Assembly: GCF_021462225.1 (NCBI RefSeq)
Contig: NC_061804.1
Location: forward strand, 15,972,005-16,036,004
Length of the DNA: 64,000 nucleotides
From: Girardinichthys multiradiatus
Lineage: Eukaryota; Chordata; Actinopteri; Cyprinodontiformes; Goodeidae
Direction of reading: 5' to 3'
Below the pieces are notes generated by a model that had not been told where the DNA came from, ran no database searches, and saw only the letters and a list, made by a program, of their open reading frames with translations. Shown here piece by piece: positions 22,253 to 35,210 of this stretch; the stretch's first letter is position 1; every line of letters starts with the position of its first letter. The position numbers and the translations under genes are program-made.

Positions 22253-23935
22253 CCTAGGATGAAACTGTAGTATGTTACTGACTTTAAATCTGTCTTCATG
22301 ATTAGATTGAGTGGCTAAAGACAATGTGAATTGTGAACAATGTAAATAATTGGAAATATATAAATGAATTAAAATGAATTGAATTATAGCAGAAAGATAC
22401 ACCGCCTTCTTTGAATGGCAGTTTTTTGGATATGTCAAAAAATAGCTTAAGTGTCACAACTTTGAGACGTCTATGCATTACCGCTACGTAATTTCCACAA
22501 GTGCTATTCAGATTTCCCAGTACTGACCTCATAATACTATTATACATAATACTATTGCATGCAATCCCTCAAAAATAACGTGAGACATGACAGTGCTTAA
22601 ATTTTCAAAAAATGCACCTCATTTCCTCCCTTTTGAACCCATGTAACATGCTATTTCATATTTGATTATAGGAAACAGCGTATTAGCAGTTTTTGAAATC
22701 TAAGCAACAGGAATTTATAAATAAAATGTCACACAAATAGAGTTTTGTGGTAGTTAGGTCCAGATGAGATGGAATACCTTCTCTCCATTAAATCCCCTCC
22801 AAGCCTGTCATCAAGCTTTACACCTGAGGTGGTTCTTCTCTTATTTATTCCTCTTGCTCTGTGCTCACCACATTTCTTCCACATCAGCATGCAGCATATC
22901 TCCAGCTAATCTCCTGCACTTCTTCATCCTCTTCCTGCATTTTCAAACATCGCTTCTTCGTTTGCCTGGTTTTATTTATTTAAATGCTGTGAATCTCTGG
23001 CTCTGCAGTAGGTTTGTGGTCTCCAGGGCTGTTGATGTGATTGCTCAGACTATTTAAAACATCAGAGGAGGGAAGCAGAGTACAGCTGCAAAACAAATGC
23101 TTGCCACTCTGCAGTAAAGTTTATTAAATCAGGTTGAGCATCTTGTCAAAAGAAGGCATAAACTGAGAAGGCCACTAATTAGGGTAAAAGCATTTACCCT
23201 TTTTTAACCTTATTTTTGCACTGATGTCTCCACATTACCAGACCTCATTAGGGTTAGGAGATCACAGCCTTTTCACACAAAATTACACTCAATAGAGGTC
23301 ATCTATAGACCAATAGATGAATATCCTCATGGTAATCAGAGCTGGTGATTAAACTGCAGTGCTGTTTAAACAACAGCAGCATCTATTGATTGATGGTCAG
23401 TCGAAGGTGTTAGATGTCAGACTGTAATAAAGTGCTGACTCGCAAGGAGATTGGGGTGACTTTTTGTTGGTCGCATCACACAGATGTTCCTTTCGGACAA
23501 GCAAATGGGCCGCAAACAATCATAAGCAAAACTAATCACACTAGATTAAATTTTTTTTTTCTTTTAATGCCATGTGTGTGTAAATATGTGTGCCATGCTT
23601 GTGTAAATATACAGTTTAACCTTTAGTAGAGTGTTTTGATTAACGTAGATGAATTTAAAAAAAATGTTAAAAGTAAGCAAGCAAGCAATAACATTACTTA
23701 CAAGATGATGACCAGTAGCTAATTAATCAGATCACCTTAAATACAAACAAGACAAAGTAGATTATTGTCCATTTTAAGAGAATTTTGAAATAGTCTACTT
23801 CTATGTATTTGCATCCTGGAAGAATTTGGAGGAGGTGGTGTGGACAACAGCTGATTACAGAGTGTTTGTCATGATAGCAAACTGACTAGAAATCCAGCAC
23901 TGGAGCTGTTTATAAGAGGGTATAAGAAGGGAAAG
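22253..23935. other. Non-genic stretch
   Basis: No gene or confident repeat recognised. A few open frames of 70-97 codons lack domain features. A poly-T run lies at 23551-23561. Confidence 0.4.
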
Positions 23936-24075
23936 TAACTGATCTGGCATAACATTATGACCACCTGCTTAGTGTATTGTTCCCCTTTTTTGTCAAAACA
24001 ACCCAGACCTGTCAAAACATGGACTGAACTAGACCCTTGAAGGTGCATTGTGGTATCTGACACCAAGATGTTAGC

Positions 24076-24510
24076 AGCAGATTCAGTTCAGTTTATTTTA
24101 TTTATGTAGCGCCAATTCACAACACATGTCATCTCAAGGCACTTCACAAAGTCAGGTACATACATTCCAATTAATCCTAACCATTGAACAGTGCAGTCAG
24201 ATTCAGTTATTTATTCAAATTGGATAAAAAGTTTTTCTATCTAAGGAAACCTAGCACATTGCATCCAGTCAGTGACTTATAGCAGTCACTCTTCCTGGAT
24301 GAGCATGTAGCAACAGTGGACAGTCACTGGCATTGACTTTTCAGCAATCCCTCATACTGAGATACAAGAAGAACACAGAAGCACTGATACAGGACTTTCT
24401 ATGGGAAGGAAGAGTAAATGTTAATGGATGTAGCTCCTTTAGTCGTTTCATCTCGGAAGAAAGAACAGATAAACTCTGAGCCAGTTTTCAAGGTTACAGA
24501 ATGAAAGAGA
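24076..24510 (+). repeat. Dispersed teleost repeat, partial
   Basis: The segment begins TTCAGTTCAGTTTATTTTAT and continues TAGCGCCAATTCACAACACA and TGTCATCTCAAGGCACTT, a start common to a dispersed non-coding repeat of many spiny-rayed fish. It interrupts the surrounding Tc1-like fossil and has no coding capacity. Its exact class is unknown to me. Confidence 0.5.
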
Positions 24511-24519
24511 GCACATATA

Positions 24520-24879
24520 CACTGCTCAAAAAAATAAAGGGAACAGTCAAACAACACAATATAACTCCAAGTAAATCAAACTTCTGTGAAATCAAACTGT
24601 CCACTTAGGAAGCAACACTGATTGACAATCAATTTCACAGCTGTTGTGCAAAGGGAATAGACAACAGGGGGAAATCTTTGGCGATTAGCAAGACACACTC
24701 ACTAAAGGAGTGGTTCTGCAGGTGGGGACCACAGACCACTTCTCAGTACCTATGCTTTCTGGCTGATGTTTTAATCACTTTTGAATGTTGGTAGTGCTTT
24801 CACTCTCGTAGCATGAGACGGACTCTACAACCCACACAAGTGGCTCAGGTAGTGCAGCTCATCCAGGATGGGACATCAA
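24520..24879 (+). mobile_element. 5' fragment of a Tc1-like element
   Basis: The block starts CACTGCTCAAAAAAATAAAG, the terminal repeat of the element at 28005, and follows that copy almost base for base for about 360 bp, up to GTGCAGCTCATCCAGGATG. It then stops and the host Tc1-like fossil resumes. It includes the first 20 or so codons of the transposase ([20 protein letters not shown]). The right half and right terminal repeat are missing. Confidence 0.85.
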
Positions 24880-25541
24880 CACGTTGTTGCACCCTCAAAC
24901 CATTCCTATTGTATTTTTGCTTATGTCAGCGTGCATTATGCTTCTGACAAAGGCCTCCAGGGAATACAATTTCCATAAAAGGGTACACTTGATCTGCAAC
25001 AATGCTTAGGCAGGTGATATGTGTCACAGTAATGTCCAAATGGCAGCACCCAAATTTTCCCAACAGATGTCGTCCAAAGCATCACACTGACTCCACCAGC
25101 TTGCCTTTGTCCCATAGTGCATCCTGGTGACATGTGTTCCTCAGATGACCAACGTACACTCACCTAGCCATCAACGTGATGTAAAAGAAAACATGGTTTC
25201 TGTTGCTCATGTGCCCATTATTTGTTCTTTTCAGAGTGGAAAGGGATCAGCCTGGGCACTCTGTTCCTTCCTTGGACCCTTTTTGATAGATACTGACCAC
25301 TGCAGACTGGGTACGCACCAAAAGAGCTGCGTCTTTGAAGATGCTTTCACCATCACAATTTGGCCCTTTTCTGTCAAACCCTTCCAGTTGTCCATTTTCC
25401 TTATTCTAGCACATCAAGTATGAGGACAAAATTTTCACTTGCCCCCTAATATATTCCACCTATTAACCGGTTGTCACAATGAACAGATAATCAGTGTCTT
25501 TGACTTTCACTGTAGTCATAAAGATATGCTTGTTTGGTGTA

Positions 25542-27831
25542 GTAATTTGCTGCATTCAATTGGAGGCTTCTTTAGTACTGCAACAGAAACCAGTACAGAA
25601 GGTCATTCCTTCAACAGTTCACTTTCTATCTGATGAATTATCCCCTCATTAAATATCAGCTTGAATTTGTATTTCTCTTTTTTAGTTGTTAGTTTTTCCA
25701 AACTGCATCAATAGATTCCGTAAACTTAAGAAATTATTACACCTTTCAACTTAAATGGTGTGTAAAATAGGTGATTATTTAGTCACTAATTTTAATATTC
25801 TTTTTCAATAAGAGATGTTTTGTGGAAGATTAGACAGCATTCTCATTTCAGTTACCTGTTTGTTCTTTTATTTTTTATGTGTTTTTATGTGAAATATCAA
25901 CCTTTTATTTGATTTTATCTTCATCTTTCATCATGATTTAATCTCAAAATACCTACTGGACCTGCATTGATTATATGTATGATAATTTAACCAGTAAAGT
26001 ATGTATTTATTTAATTTAAATAGGTTTTAAAATGTAGGAAAACAGTGAAAATTCCTGCTACTTTTTCAACATCAGTTATAAGATAAGGTGCAAAAATAAG
26101 ATAACTAATTAATATGCTTACTAAATAATATGGATGTGTTTTTATTGTTATTAACACCCAAATGCTTTTTATGTCTGATTTCTGTCATAATTTCACTAAA
26201 CATCTCCAGATGCTAAATACTATGCACTCACTGTCTCACTAAATGGCAAGATAAAACATTTAGCTTCAGGCTTAACACTCATGTCAGATTTCTTCTTTGT
26301 GTTCTCCTGATGAAGAGAGAATTGATTGCAGCTTGGCATGAGATGTAGAAGGAGGCAAGTCTCCGGCTGATGAAGACAGTGCTGATTCAGCACAGACTCA
26401 GAAGGATAAGGTGACTCATTTTTAATACTCCAAATAAGGGTTTTATTAGTTTAGTTTCACCGATCATAAAAATAATGGATGTACTGAAATGCACTTTGGT
26501 ATATGGATTTTGGAAAATCCTGCTTAATAGCACAGCCGGCTAAAATCAGACAACTCAACCCAACTGCACAGGTACGGAAGAAAAGAAAATGGCACCCCCG
26601 GTTTCTACTCAAGTTTACATGGCACAGGGGAGCAATTCATTGGAGGTTAATATGCAATCCATTTTATAGCTTTCACCTTTGAGACTATACTTGATATGTG
26701 CAGTGAAACATCTGCAGAAATTGATGTAATTAAAACACTCCAACAAATTTACACATTCTAATCACACACATAGCTTGTATTAAACCTACAGTCATTGTGA
26801 GACCACTGTACTTATTGCTTCTCGAACACTTTCAATGTATTTCTTTCATACATATCAAACCTCAAAACCAACTTTATGTACCAGAGTATGTATTTTTAAG
26901 ACAACTATTAAAAAGTTCTTCAAAGAAAACATCAGCAATAGTTTTAGTTACACAACTGAACTTTAAAGCCTGACTTTGCCTTACTAATTTAATACCCTCC
27001 TGGTCAAAATGAGGAAAATTAGCAACATTTCTTATGAGTTGTCTGTGTAAAAAACAAAACTTTATGATGTCAGCACAAAAATATACCAGCTCAGACTAAT
27101 TGGCACAAAATAATTCTGGCACACTATTTGCCCTACAGAGATATAATCCATTGATTAAATTACACATATGCTGGAAAATGGCTCTGAGCACATCCATTGC
27201 AATGCTCCCCAGTGTGCTTGGCAACAAAGGCTGGGCAGCAGAGGCATTAACAACCACTGAAGGCTCTGAAGATAAGAAATCAATTTAAAGACCATATGAC
27301 CCTTCAAGCAAATACAAAAACACATCTTACCATTTTGTCATAATAATTTGAGTTTGACTATGTAAACCTGAGCCAAATGTCAAAAGTTATGTGAGACTTT
27401 GGCAAAAATCAGGGGAAAAGAAGTAAGCATAGCATGTGGGTGTGTGGAAATGCAAATCAATATAAATGATGTTTTATAAACATTCATTTAATTTAAAAAG
27501 TGTCATCCTTCACTTTCTCACAAGAGGCGCTACTCATAACAATACATCTTTATTAAATAGCTCAAGGAAATATGAAGACAGATTTATCCTTAGTGAAGAA
27601 GTCTGCTATTTCAAGATGAATTTTGTAAGTAGTCATGTTTGTTTTATTCTGTAAATTTGCTGACCATATGACAGCAGTGAAAACAATCCTTACTTCTTGT
27701 TTTTCGTATGTTTTTAGTTATTTTATTACCGTTCTATCTCACTCCTAGGTCAGGTTTTCTCGCTCTTCATCTTGTGCTCCATTGGTGCTACTCTGGGTTT
27801 TGTTTCTTCTCTGCTCTTAAAATTCACCCAT
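25542..27831. other. Non-genic AT-rich stretch
   Basis: No gene or confident repeat seen. Confidence 0.4.
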
Positions 27832-27945
27832 ATCAGAATCAGAATCAACTTTTTTGGGAGCACAAACAAGGAATTTGAGTTTAGTTGCAAGTGCTCACAA
27901 TGTACAAACATTTAGTATAAATATACAACTTTAGAGTAAATAAAA
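27832..27945 (-). repeat. LINE 3' tail fragment
   Basis: ATCAGAATCAGAATCAACTT followed by GGGAGCACAAACAAGGAATTT resembles the reverse-complemented 3' end of the LINEs at 47.5 and 57.1 kb (GAATCAGAATCAG.., ACAAGGAATTTG). It is a severely 5'-truncated copy. Confidence 0.55.
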
Positions 27946-27956
27946 TAAAAACAAAG

Positions 27957-28004
27957 AAACACACACACACTATACATATATATTTATATATATATATATA
28001 TATA
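27957..28004. repeat. (CA)n/(TA)n microsatellite
   Basis: A CA run passes into a TA run. The Tc1-like element at 28005 begins within the TA run, as expected for an element that uses TA target sites. Confidence 0.85.
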
Positions 28005-29183
28005 CACTGCTCAAAAAAATAAAGGGAACACTTAAACAACACAATATAACCCAAAGTAAATCAAACTTCTGTGAAATCAAACTGTCCACTTAGGAAGCAA
28101 CACTGATTGACAATCGATTTCACATCCTGTTGTTCAAATGAAATAGACAACAGGGGGAAATCTTTGGCGATTAGCAAGACACACTCAATAAAGGAGTGGT
28201 TCTGCAGTTGGGGACCACAGACCACTTCTCAGTACCTACGCTTTCTGCCTGATGTTTTGGTCACTTTTGAATGTTGGTGGTGCTTTCACACTCGTGGTAG
28301 CATGAGACGGACTCTACAACCCACACAAGTGGCTCAGGTAGTGCAGCTCATCCAGGATGACACATCAGTCCGAGCTGTGGCAAGGTTTGCTGTGTCTGTC
28401 AGTGTAGTGTCCAGAGCCTGGAGGCGCTACCAGGAGACAGGCCAGTACACCAGGAGACGTGGAGGAGGCCGTAGGAGGGCAACAACCCAGCAGCAGGACC
28501 GCTACCTCCACCTTTGTGCAAGGAGGAACAGGAGGAGCATTGCCACAGCCCTGCAAAATGACCTCCAGCAGGCCACAAATGTGCATGTGTCTGCACAAAC
28601 GGTTAGAAACCGACTCCATGAGGATGGTATGAGGGCCCGACGTCCACAAATGGGGGTTGTGCTCACAGCCTAACACCGTGCAGGACGCTTGGCATTTGCC
28701 AGAGAACACCAGGATTGGCAAATTTGCCACTGGTGCCCTGTGCTCTTCAGAGATGAAAGCAGGTTCACACTGAGCACATAGTCTGAGTCTGGAAAACACT
28801 GTGGAGAGCGATCTGCTGCCTGCAACATCTTTCAGCATGACCGGTTTGGCAGTGGGTCAGTAATGGTGTGGGGTGGCATTTCTTTGGAGGGCCGCATTTC
28901 TTTTGGAGGCCACACACAATACTGAGCCTCATTATGACTTCTTTTAAGGACATTACATGAAAGTTGGATCAGTCTGTAGTGTGTTTTTCCACTTTAATTT
29001 TGTGTGTGACTCCAAATCCAGGCCTCCATTGGTTAATAAATTTGATTTCCATTGATGATTTTTGTTTGATTTTGTATTCAGCACATTCAACTTTGAACAG
29101 AACAAAGTATTCAATGGGAATATTTCATTCATTCAGATCTAGGATGTGTTATTTAAGTGTTCCCTTAATTTTTTTGAGCAATA
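28005..29183 (+). mobile_element. Tc1-like element, internally deleted
   Basis: The left end CACTGCTCAAAAAAATAAAG GGAACACTTAAA and the right end TTTAAGTGTTCCCTTAATTT TTTTGAGCA are inverted copies over about 30 bp. The left tip sits next to TA. The inner region carries the first half of a transposase and the non-coding 3' end, with the rest of the catalytic domain deleted near 28915. A partial copy of the same family lies at 24520. Confidence 0.85.
28302..28673 (+). pseudogene. Tc1-like transposase, N-terminal half
   Basis: The ATG at 28302 starts [17 protein letters not shown], a bipartite helix-turn-helix DNA-binding region with a basic GRPR-like linker (here a GGGRRRATT run) over 120 codons. 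A TAA at 28671-28673 ends it. After the stop the same frame or its neighbours give LFRDESRF (first catalytic Asp region) near 28745-28770 and GSVMVWGGIS near 28855-28885. The second Asp and the Glu are missing through the internal deletion. An upstream in-frame start at 28107 lies in the untranslated region and is less likely. Confidence 0.8.
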
Positions 29184-29248
29184 CATATACACACAAATGT
29201 TAGGGTAGTGCAAATACTAAGGCTTTAATGTGTCTCTACTCTACCTGT

Positions 29249-29931
29249 TGTCGGAGTTCTGGGAGTTATCTGTTCACCTGTTTTACCTGCTACTAACCCC
29301 ATCCAACCTCTAGATGGCACCATATGTACGGTAGGAGCTGAGTCCACAGGTGTTCTCCATCAGCCTCATCAGGAGAGGAGCTTGAGAACCCAATGCTGCC
29401 AACACTTCGGTGCCTGAGTGTTAACCTGCAGTGGTTGCCTCCAGTTCCGAGCTTCTGAATCCAGTCTGATTGTGCAGAAAACCCAGACTCTCTCTTTGCA
29501 AGAGAACTTCACGGATTACCTTCTCACTTGGGTGCATTCAGGTTTCAAGGCTCCTCAGGGTTCCTGTCAATGAACCTGGTACACCCTCCACCATACTCCC
29601 CTCCAAGATTATCCACCTGGTGCCACCTCAACCTGCAAGTAAGACAGGATTACCTGGACCATTCACTTACCCGACACGCTCCCGGAGTTTCCATCCATCT
29701 TTCTTCTCCTCCCTCTTGGCGGATCTCCAAATCACCCTCTGTAAGCAAAATATATCAAGATCAACAACCCAGAATTTTTTCTGGCACTTACCATTGATCC
29801 CTTCTCCATACAGCAGCGAGTTCCTGGATTCTCCAGCATTCAATAATATTTCATAATAGACTTGTTAAATCTTTCCTGTTTCCTGAATGCATTTCTGCAT
29901 GTGGGTCAAAGCAACTAGAAAAACCATGACA
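29249..29931 (+). mobile_element. Solo LTR, gypsy-like
   Basis: The 683-bp block begins TGTCGGAGTTC and ends CCATGACA, with a perfect 5-bp duplication CCTGT at 29244-29248 and 29932-29936. The tips TGTC and GACA are inverted. A 5-bp TSD and the text of the last 60 bases (CTTTCCTGTTTCCTGAATGC and the CATGACA end) fit a gypsy LTR. No internal region is present, so it arose by recombination between two LTRs. The frames within it are not genes. Confidence 0.85.
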
Positions 29932-29936
29932 CCTGT

Positions 29937-32900
29937 CTTATTTGCTCTTCTCGATACTTTTCTTAGTACCTCATCTTCTGTCATTTGGCTGCATTTGTTT
30001 AATTCCTACATGTAAAAGACCTTGTTTACACTTCATAGAAGTGAATACACCCATTTCACAAGCAAAGGTTGTGCTCTATAAAAAACAAACTTGACAGGAG
30101 AATGTGCGGTCTCTCAAGCAAACTGACCCATATGCATGCTCATTTTGGAGACAGGGAAAACTGGCGACACAGATGGAGAGGTGGGGAATAGAAGCCACAC
30201 AGCATCATGATTCCTCACAGACATTCAATTTTACTCCATATCAAACTTTAATCATAGATTGACTTTATTATAAGCATTTTAAACCACAGTGTTATTTATG
30301 CTTGTGCTGGTGAGCCATACATATACATAAGGACCTTTTGAATTAATTTAAAAAAAAGGCCCATGAGCCAATTTAGATTTTAAATCAATGTCCGCACAAC
30401 ATTTCATCAAAGTTTTCTCACCATCACATTCCTCTCCCTGATCATCATCAGGGCTATGTGTACACAGATTAACACAGAAATTGTGACAAGGTGTGAGGCA
30501 ACAACATTGACTGCTGTAAACATTTAAATACAGTGGTGACACACATGCGTAAAGGATGCATTGGCACTGTTGAAAGACCTTGCAAATGGGAGAATTAAGA
30601 GGAAACGCATTTTCAGGGATCACCAAGATTTCCTGGCCCATGATGATGACTTGCTAATACGCTGATTCTGACTCCATAGAGCATTGCTCTTGGATCTATG
30701 TGCTAAACTGGGTCCAGTAATGGAGAGACCTAACCCTAACCCTGCCAGAATCACACCATCCCTGTTCAAATACAGGTGTTAACCACTCGTGGTTCCTGGC
30801 AACCTGTTCTTACAAGCAGAAATTAGCTGACATGTATGTTTTTAACATAATCAACAATAATTAACTTTCTGCCAGAAGGCCACTTTTAGGAACAACATAA
30901 ATCTGTAAAATTAGGTTTGGGATATTGCATTCGGCACAAAGCACAACAATGCCTGCCATACTGGATGGCATTGGTAATATGACCAGTCAATACATCAGAT
31001 TTTTCTACACTGTGGCTGCCAAACATGATATTTTTTCGACTCTCCACTTCACTCTCCAACACTATTATTGTCTTTGTGAAATTGAGATACTTTGCTGTTT
31101 TTCTCAATTGCTAATTATGAAATAACATTGATCAGCTGGCTCAATTAAATACACATTGACATTCACGAGGTGACCATTTATGGTTGAATGTTGGTGTGTA
31201 GAGGGCAGAACATGAGGTGGAACCTTGTATGCAAATGTTGAGGGGTAGCAGTGATTTATAAAGGGGAAATTTCCTGCTGTTGTGCATGCACATGGTTTAA
31301 TAAGTCTGGATTTTCTTTGGTCCATGCCATTTTTGGCTTTGGGGCACACGTACATTTTTAGTATAGATTCTTTGCAATGTTGCAAAATGAGACCCCGGGG
31401 TTTGAGATATTTTTTGCCTGGCCTGGATATTCTTCCTAAGACAGCTGAATTGCATTTCGGATTTAGTGAACTCAAAAATACATTAATTACCAGGTTATTG
31501 CATTTTTTTATCGGCTTTGTCATATTTTTTTTCCTTCATTAACTTAGTCATTCATTTGAATTGTACAGGATATATGTCACTTTATATGAAAAAAAAGTCT
31601 AATATTAATCGAAATCACCTGATATTTTGAGTCAATTTAAATGCTTTCAACTCACAACTCGTCGCATTCTCTATGTGATCAGTGTGTGAATACAGAGCTC
31701 TCTCATTTCACACACACTTGTATTCTGTGTATTATCAATTATTTCAGTCTTACAAATGTGCCAAACCTTGCAGTCTTAAACATGCTAATGAACTGAATTG
31801 GTTAGAATGCCAGGGAATTGTGTGTGCTCACTTCAGAAAACTATGGGCTCAAAACAGTAGCTATTCCCAGGTGATCTACAGGATATTTTAAAGATCTTTA
31901 AAGAAAACCCAAAATTCATATTCAGGTGTGAAGAATATAACATTCCATTAAATCTTATTGTTTAATTTTAGTCTCAATACTATATGCAAATTGCAATTTC
32001 TATTCCCTCTTCATTTATTATAACACCTGAGATTTTCCACATTTTTATCTTCCTTTCTTTCTTCCTCTATGATCTATTAAGTGTGCACATCCTCCTACAT
32101 CTGTCTGGTCAGTTTGTTGTACTTGGGACAGATGGTACCTTCAGGTCCACTGAGGACAAGTTCTGATTAGTCTCACCTCGTTGGTTAAAGGTCTGCTTGG
32201 CTGTTTATTTCAATACAGTACTGCAGAATCACGCCTCTAGGAGTGACATTCTTTATCACTGAAGTGGAAACCAATAAAGAAAATGTAAGATCTGTTGTTC
32301 TGTATTTTTCTTCAGATGCAGTGGAAAAACAAAAATATCAAATATACTGAGAAAAACCCATTCCATCTTGCCTCTCTTCGTTTTGGTGCTTTGGACTAGG
32401 GAAGCAGGGGGACTTGCAATAGCAGGCACAGCCGTGCAAATAGTGACAAACAGCTTGGCAATTTTGTGACCAGCATTTCTATTTTCCATTTAAAAGGAGC
32501 TGCCAACCTACATCTCAGATTTGCAGGAATAATGTACAGATTGCATGTCCTTCACACCTTACTCTTACTTCAGCTATCACAGCCATTACTCATGTTTGCT
32601 TCTTCACAGATGCACATGTAGACAGAAAAACATAATGGATCATTTGTGTACTAGATGTGAACTAAATTTAATCAGATACTAATTTCCACATTCAGCTCTT
32701 ATTCATTTTTTAAAACATAAAACCACACCAGTACAATTCAGGGCATCTATGACAGTGGAGATTTATTTCAAATTTGGCCAAAAGTCTTTGAATTTCAATC
32801 GCCCCAGGCTGCTTCATTTAAACACACCCTGTTGCTTTGCAAACTCGTTCCAAAATCAATTTAAATCTTTGATGTAAAAGTGAACCACAATTTTAGCTTA

Positions 32901-33097
32901 GTGCTCTGATTTAGGGCTGTCCTGAAGGGCCTTGCTACATGTATTGGTTTGCATTAAATAACATAATAAATGGTTAGATATTACTGCTAATTGTAAAGAC
33001 AGTTGCTTCAATCAGGAGTCTCTCCCTACAAAATGGTGCTAGCAGTATGAAGCAGAAGACATTCAGTCAAACACAGGATGTAGCACATCAAATCAGA
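29937..33097. other. Non-genic stretch
   Basis: No gene or confident repeat seen. Short open frames, including 31104-31523 minus (139 codons), lack domain features. Confidence 0.4.
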
Positions 33098-33156
33098 GTA
33101 TGTAACAATGAAGTTAGTGAAAAGGTTTAAGGGGTATGCACACTTTTTCAAGGTAT
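33098..33156 (+). repeat. Tc1 terminal-repeat-like fragment
   Basis: GTGAAAAGGTTTAAGGGGTA TGCACACTTTTTCAAGG resembles the terminal repeat at the right end of the Tc1 fossil at 7671-8505. No transposase or second end is visible nearby. Confidence 0.45.
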
Positions 33157-35003
33157 ATGCACTCTCAATAATTGTATTTTCCTAAAAACGCTTGTTCATA
33201 ACATTGGACTACGATGTAATTTAGCTCTACAACATTCTGAGTTAGTGCAAAGCACTGGAATACTGCAAAATGCCCTCATGAGGAAAAATGAGGAATACAC
33301 ACGTTTTTAATGTTTTTCTTCATATAGTTTTGCAATAAAAGTAAATAAATCAAAAAAGCAAACTGTTGTCCTAGATTCACATGCTCATGTACCTCCCATT
33401 CCCACAACCAAAGTTGCTGAGGTCACACTCCTGCTTAGCCACCACAGCCAGGAGCACCTCCAAGACTTCTAGGGATCAGCTGGATTAGTGGGAAATTCAG
33501 GGTCCACACTCTCCCACAGACATTGTCCCTAAACGTCTGCTTACATGTGTGGACACAAACAGGCATTGATGTGTTACACAGAGACACTCAGCCAGGAAGG
33601 GGAATAGTTACTATCACCTCACGTCCTTATCCACCGTAGTTAAAACGTGACAGCAGGCCTGTGGCTCCCCTCATCTTCTTTTGTGTGTTGTCAGTCATTG
33701 ATTTCCCTGGCCTGATCTAATCCTGGGTTCATACAGCTGAGCATTAATTAGAGAGGGAGATGAAGCAACGGAGAGAATGAGAAAGAGCCAGTATTGCATA
33801 CACCTAAGGCTTTACACTCCAAGTTCACAGTTTGATCAAAGAGTCCAGGAGGGAGAAAGTTGCACAGAAATCCTGAGTCAACCATCTGCTTTTATTTCAT
33901 TTGTGTTTTCAAGACCTTAGGGTTTCACGTAAACCCATTAGCTAATCAAATCTGTAGCATCTCTATACCAGTGCCCTCCTTCTCATTTTCCCTCTCTGCA
34001 AGGCTACTTTCTCCCCTACTTCTGCTCTCCCCGTCATGCTCCTGGTCGATTGGATATGAAACTGCGATATCTGTCATTTCAGAATGACGCTCATGCAAAG
34101 CCCCCCTACCGTAAGGAGAATTGGGTCACTTTCTGCCTTTTTGGAAACTTGATTGAAGAGAGTTTAATGGACCTGTCTGCCAGCAGAGGAGCTTCAAGTG
34201 TGCCACTCAAGGTGTTGAAAAAATCAAATCAAGCCACATTTTTTTCTCTGTCCGTGGGACTCTGTCCGTGGGACTTTGCTTCCATCTACAGGGCAGGGAT
34301 GACATGTAAGTGAAAGAAATGAGAGGAGTGGGGGAAGTGTGTTACATTAGTGAGTGTATTTAAATATCAGTAAAAGAAATAGTGCTACTCATCATTACTT
34401 GTGACAACTATTGTCCATCTTTATTAACCATCAATCCATTGCACACATAATTACACACAATACACACGTAACCCTTTCATGCACACCCTGAACAGCTCTC
34501 TTAATGCATGAATATCACATCAGCTATAACTGATGCCTTCTCTCTTCAATAGCTGGGCATAAATACTCCTACAGTTCATTCACTGTGACAATTCTGGTTA
34601 ACCAGATCGATATACGACAATAGTAAATCTGAATCATAAATCCATTGTGGGATGTGAGCTACTCCACCTTCTGATAGTCGCACTCTATCATCTCTACAAC
34701 AAAGACCACCAAAGGCACAAAGATCTAGATTATGTTAATTTTAACTACCGGTGCAATATTTAAAAATGTTGTGTCTGCTTTCCTATAATAGATTTTATAA
34801 AGCTCTGATTTGCCAATCACAAAATGAGACTATTACAATTTATCTTTAAGAGCCTGTTAATGGCAAGAAAATACTTATTTAAATAAATGAACAATTTTAT
34901 GGTCTTAACATCTCGTCACATTATCATGTATCTGCCTTTTATTTGGATGCTGTAGGAAGACATGATATCTTTGAAAAATAATGTTCCCACACATCTACAC
35001 AAT
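33157..35003. other. Non-genic stretch
   Basis: No gene recognised. A short direct duplication (TCTGTCCGTGGGACT twice) lies at 34246-34275. Confidence 0.4.
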
Positions 35004-35060
35004 GTAGCATCCGTTTGTATGTACGAACTTGGCAATAAAGCTGATTCTGATTCTGATTAT
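35004..35060 (+). repeat. LINE 3' tail fragment
   Basis: GTACGAACTTGGCAATAAAG followed by CTGATTCTGATTCTGATT is the plus-strand version of the 3' end of the LINEs at 47.5 and 57.1 kb. Only the last 50-60 bases are present. Confidence 0.65.
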
Positions 35061-35210
35061 TTGATCACCACATGAGCCAGGCTGACATAGATTTTTTGGG
35101 ACATGTCGAAGAATTCCACTGCATGAGCAGTGATCAGCTCTCACATGCTATGTATACCATGCATGTGTACCACTGCATGATCAGACCGATGGACGTCTGG
35201 ACGTCTGAAC

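Larger units (their letters stand above)
23936..25541 (-). mobile_element. Decayed Tc1-like element with nested repeats
   Basis: The ends match as inverted repeats: GGCATAACATTATGACCACC near 23946 and GTAGTCATAAAGATATGCTT near 25513, both followed or preceded by TA. The inner text fits a well-known teleost Tc1-like family coding on minus: GGTGATATGTGTCACAGTAA, AAAGCATCACACTGACTCC and GATAGATACTGACCACTGCA in order. The transposase is shattered. Two further repeats sit inside it, at about 24076-24510 and 24520-24879. Confidence 0.7.

Noticed and set aside
30720..30745. CCTAACCCTAACCCTG as a telomere-type repeat
   Set aside because: Only two units, no array.
31104..31523. 139-codon minus frame as a gene
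   Set aside because: No start context, domain or compositional signal, and a competing plus frame overlaps it.
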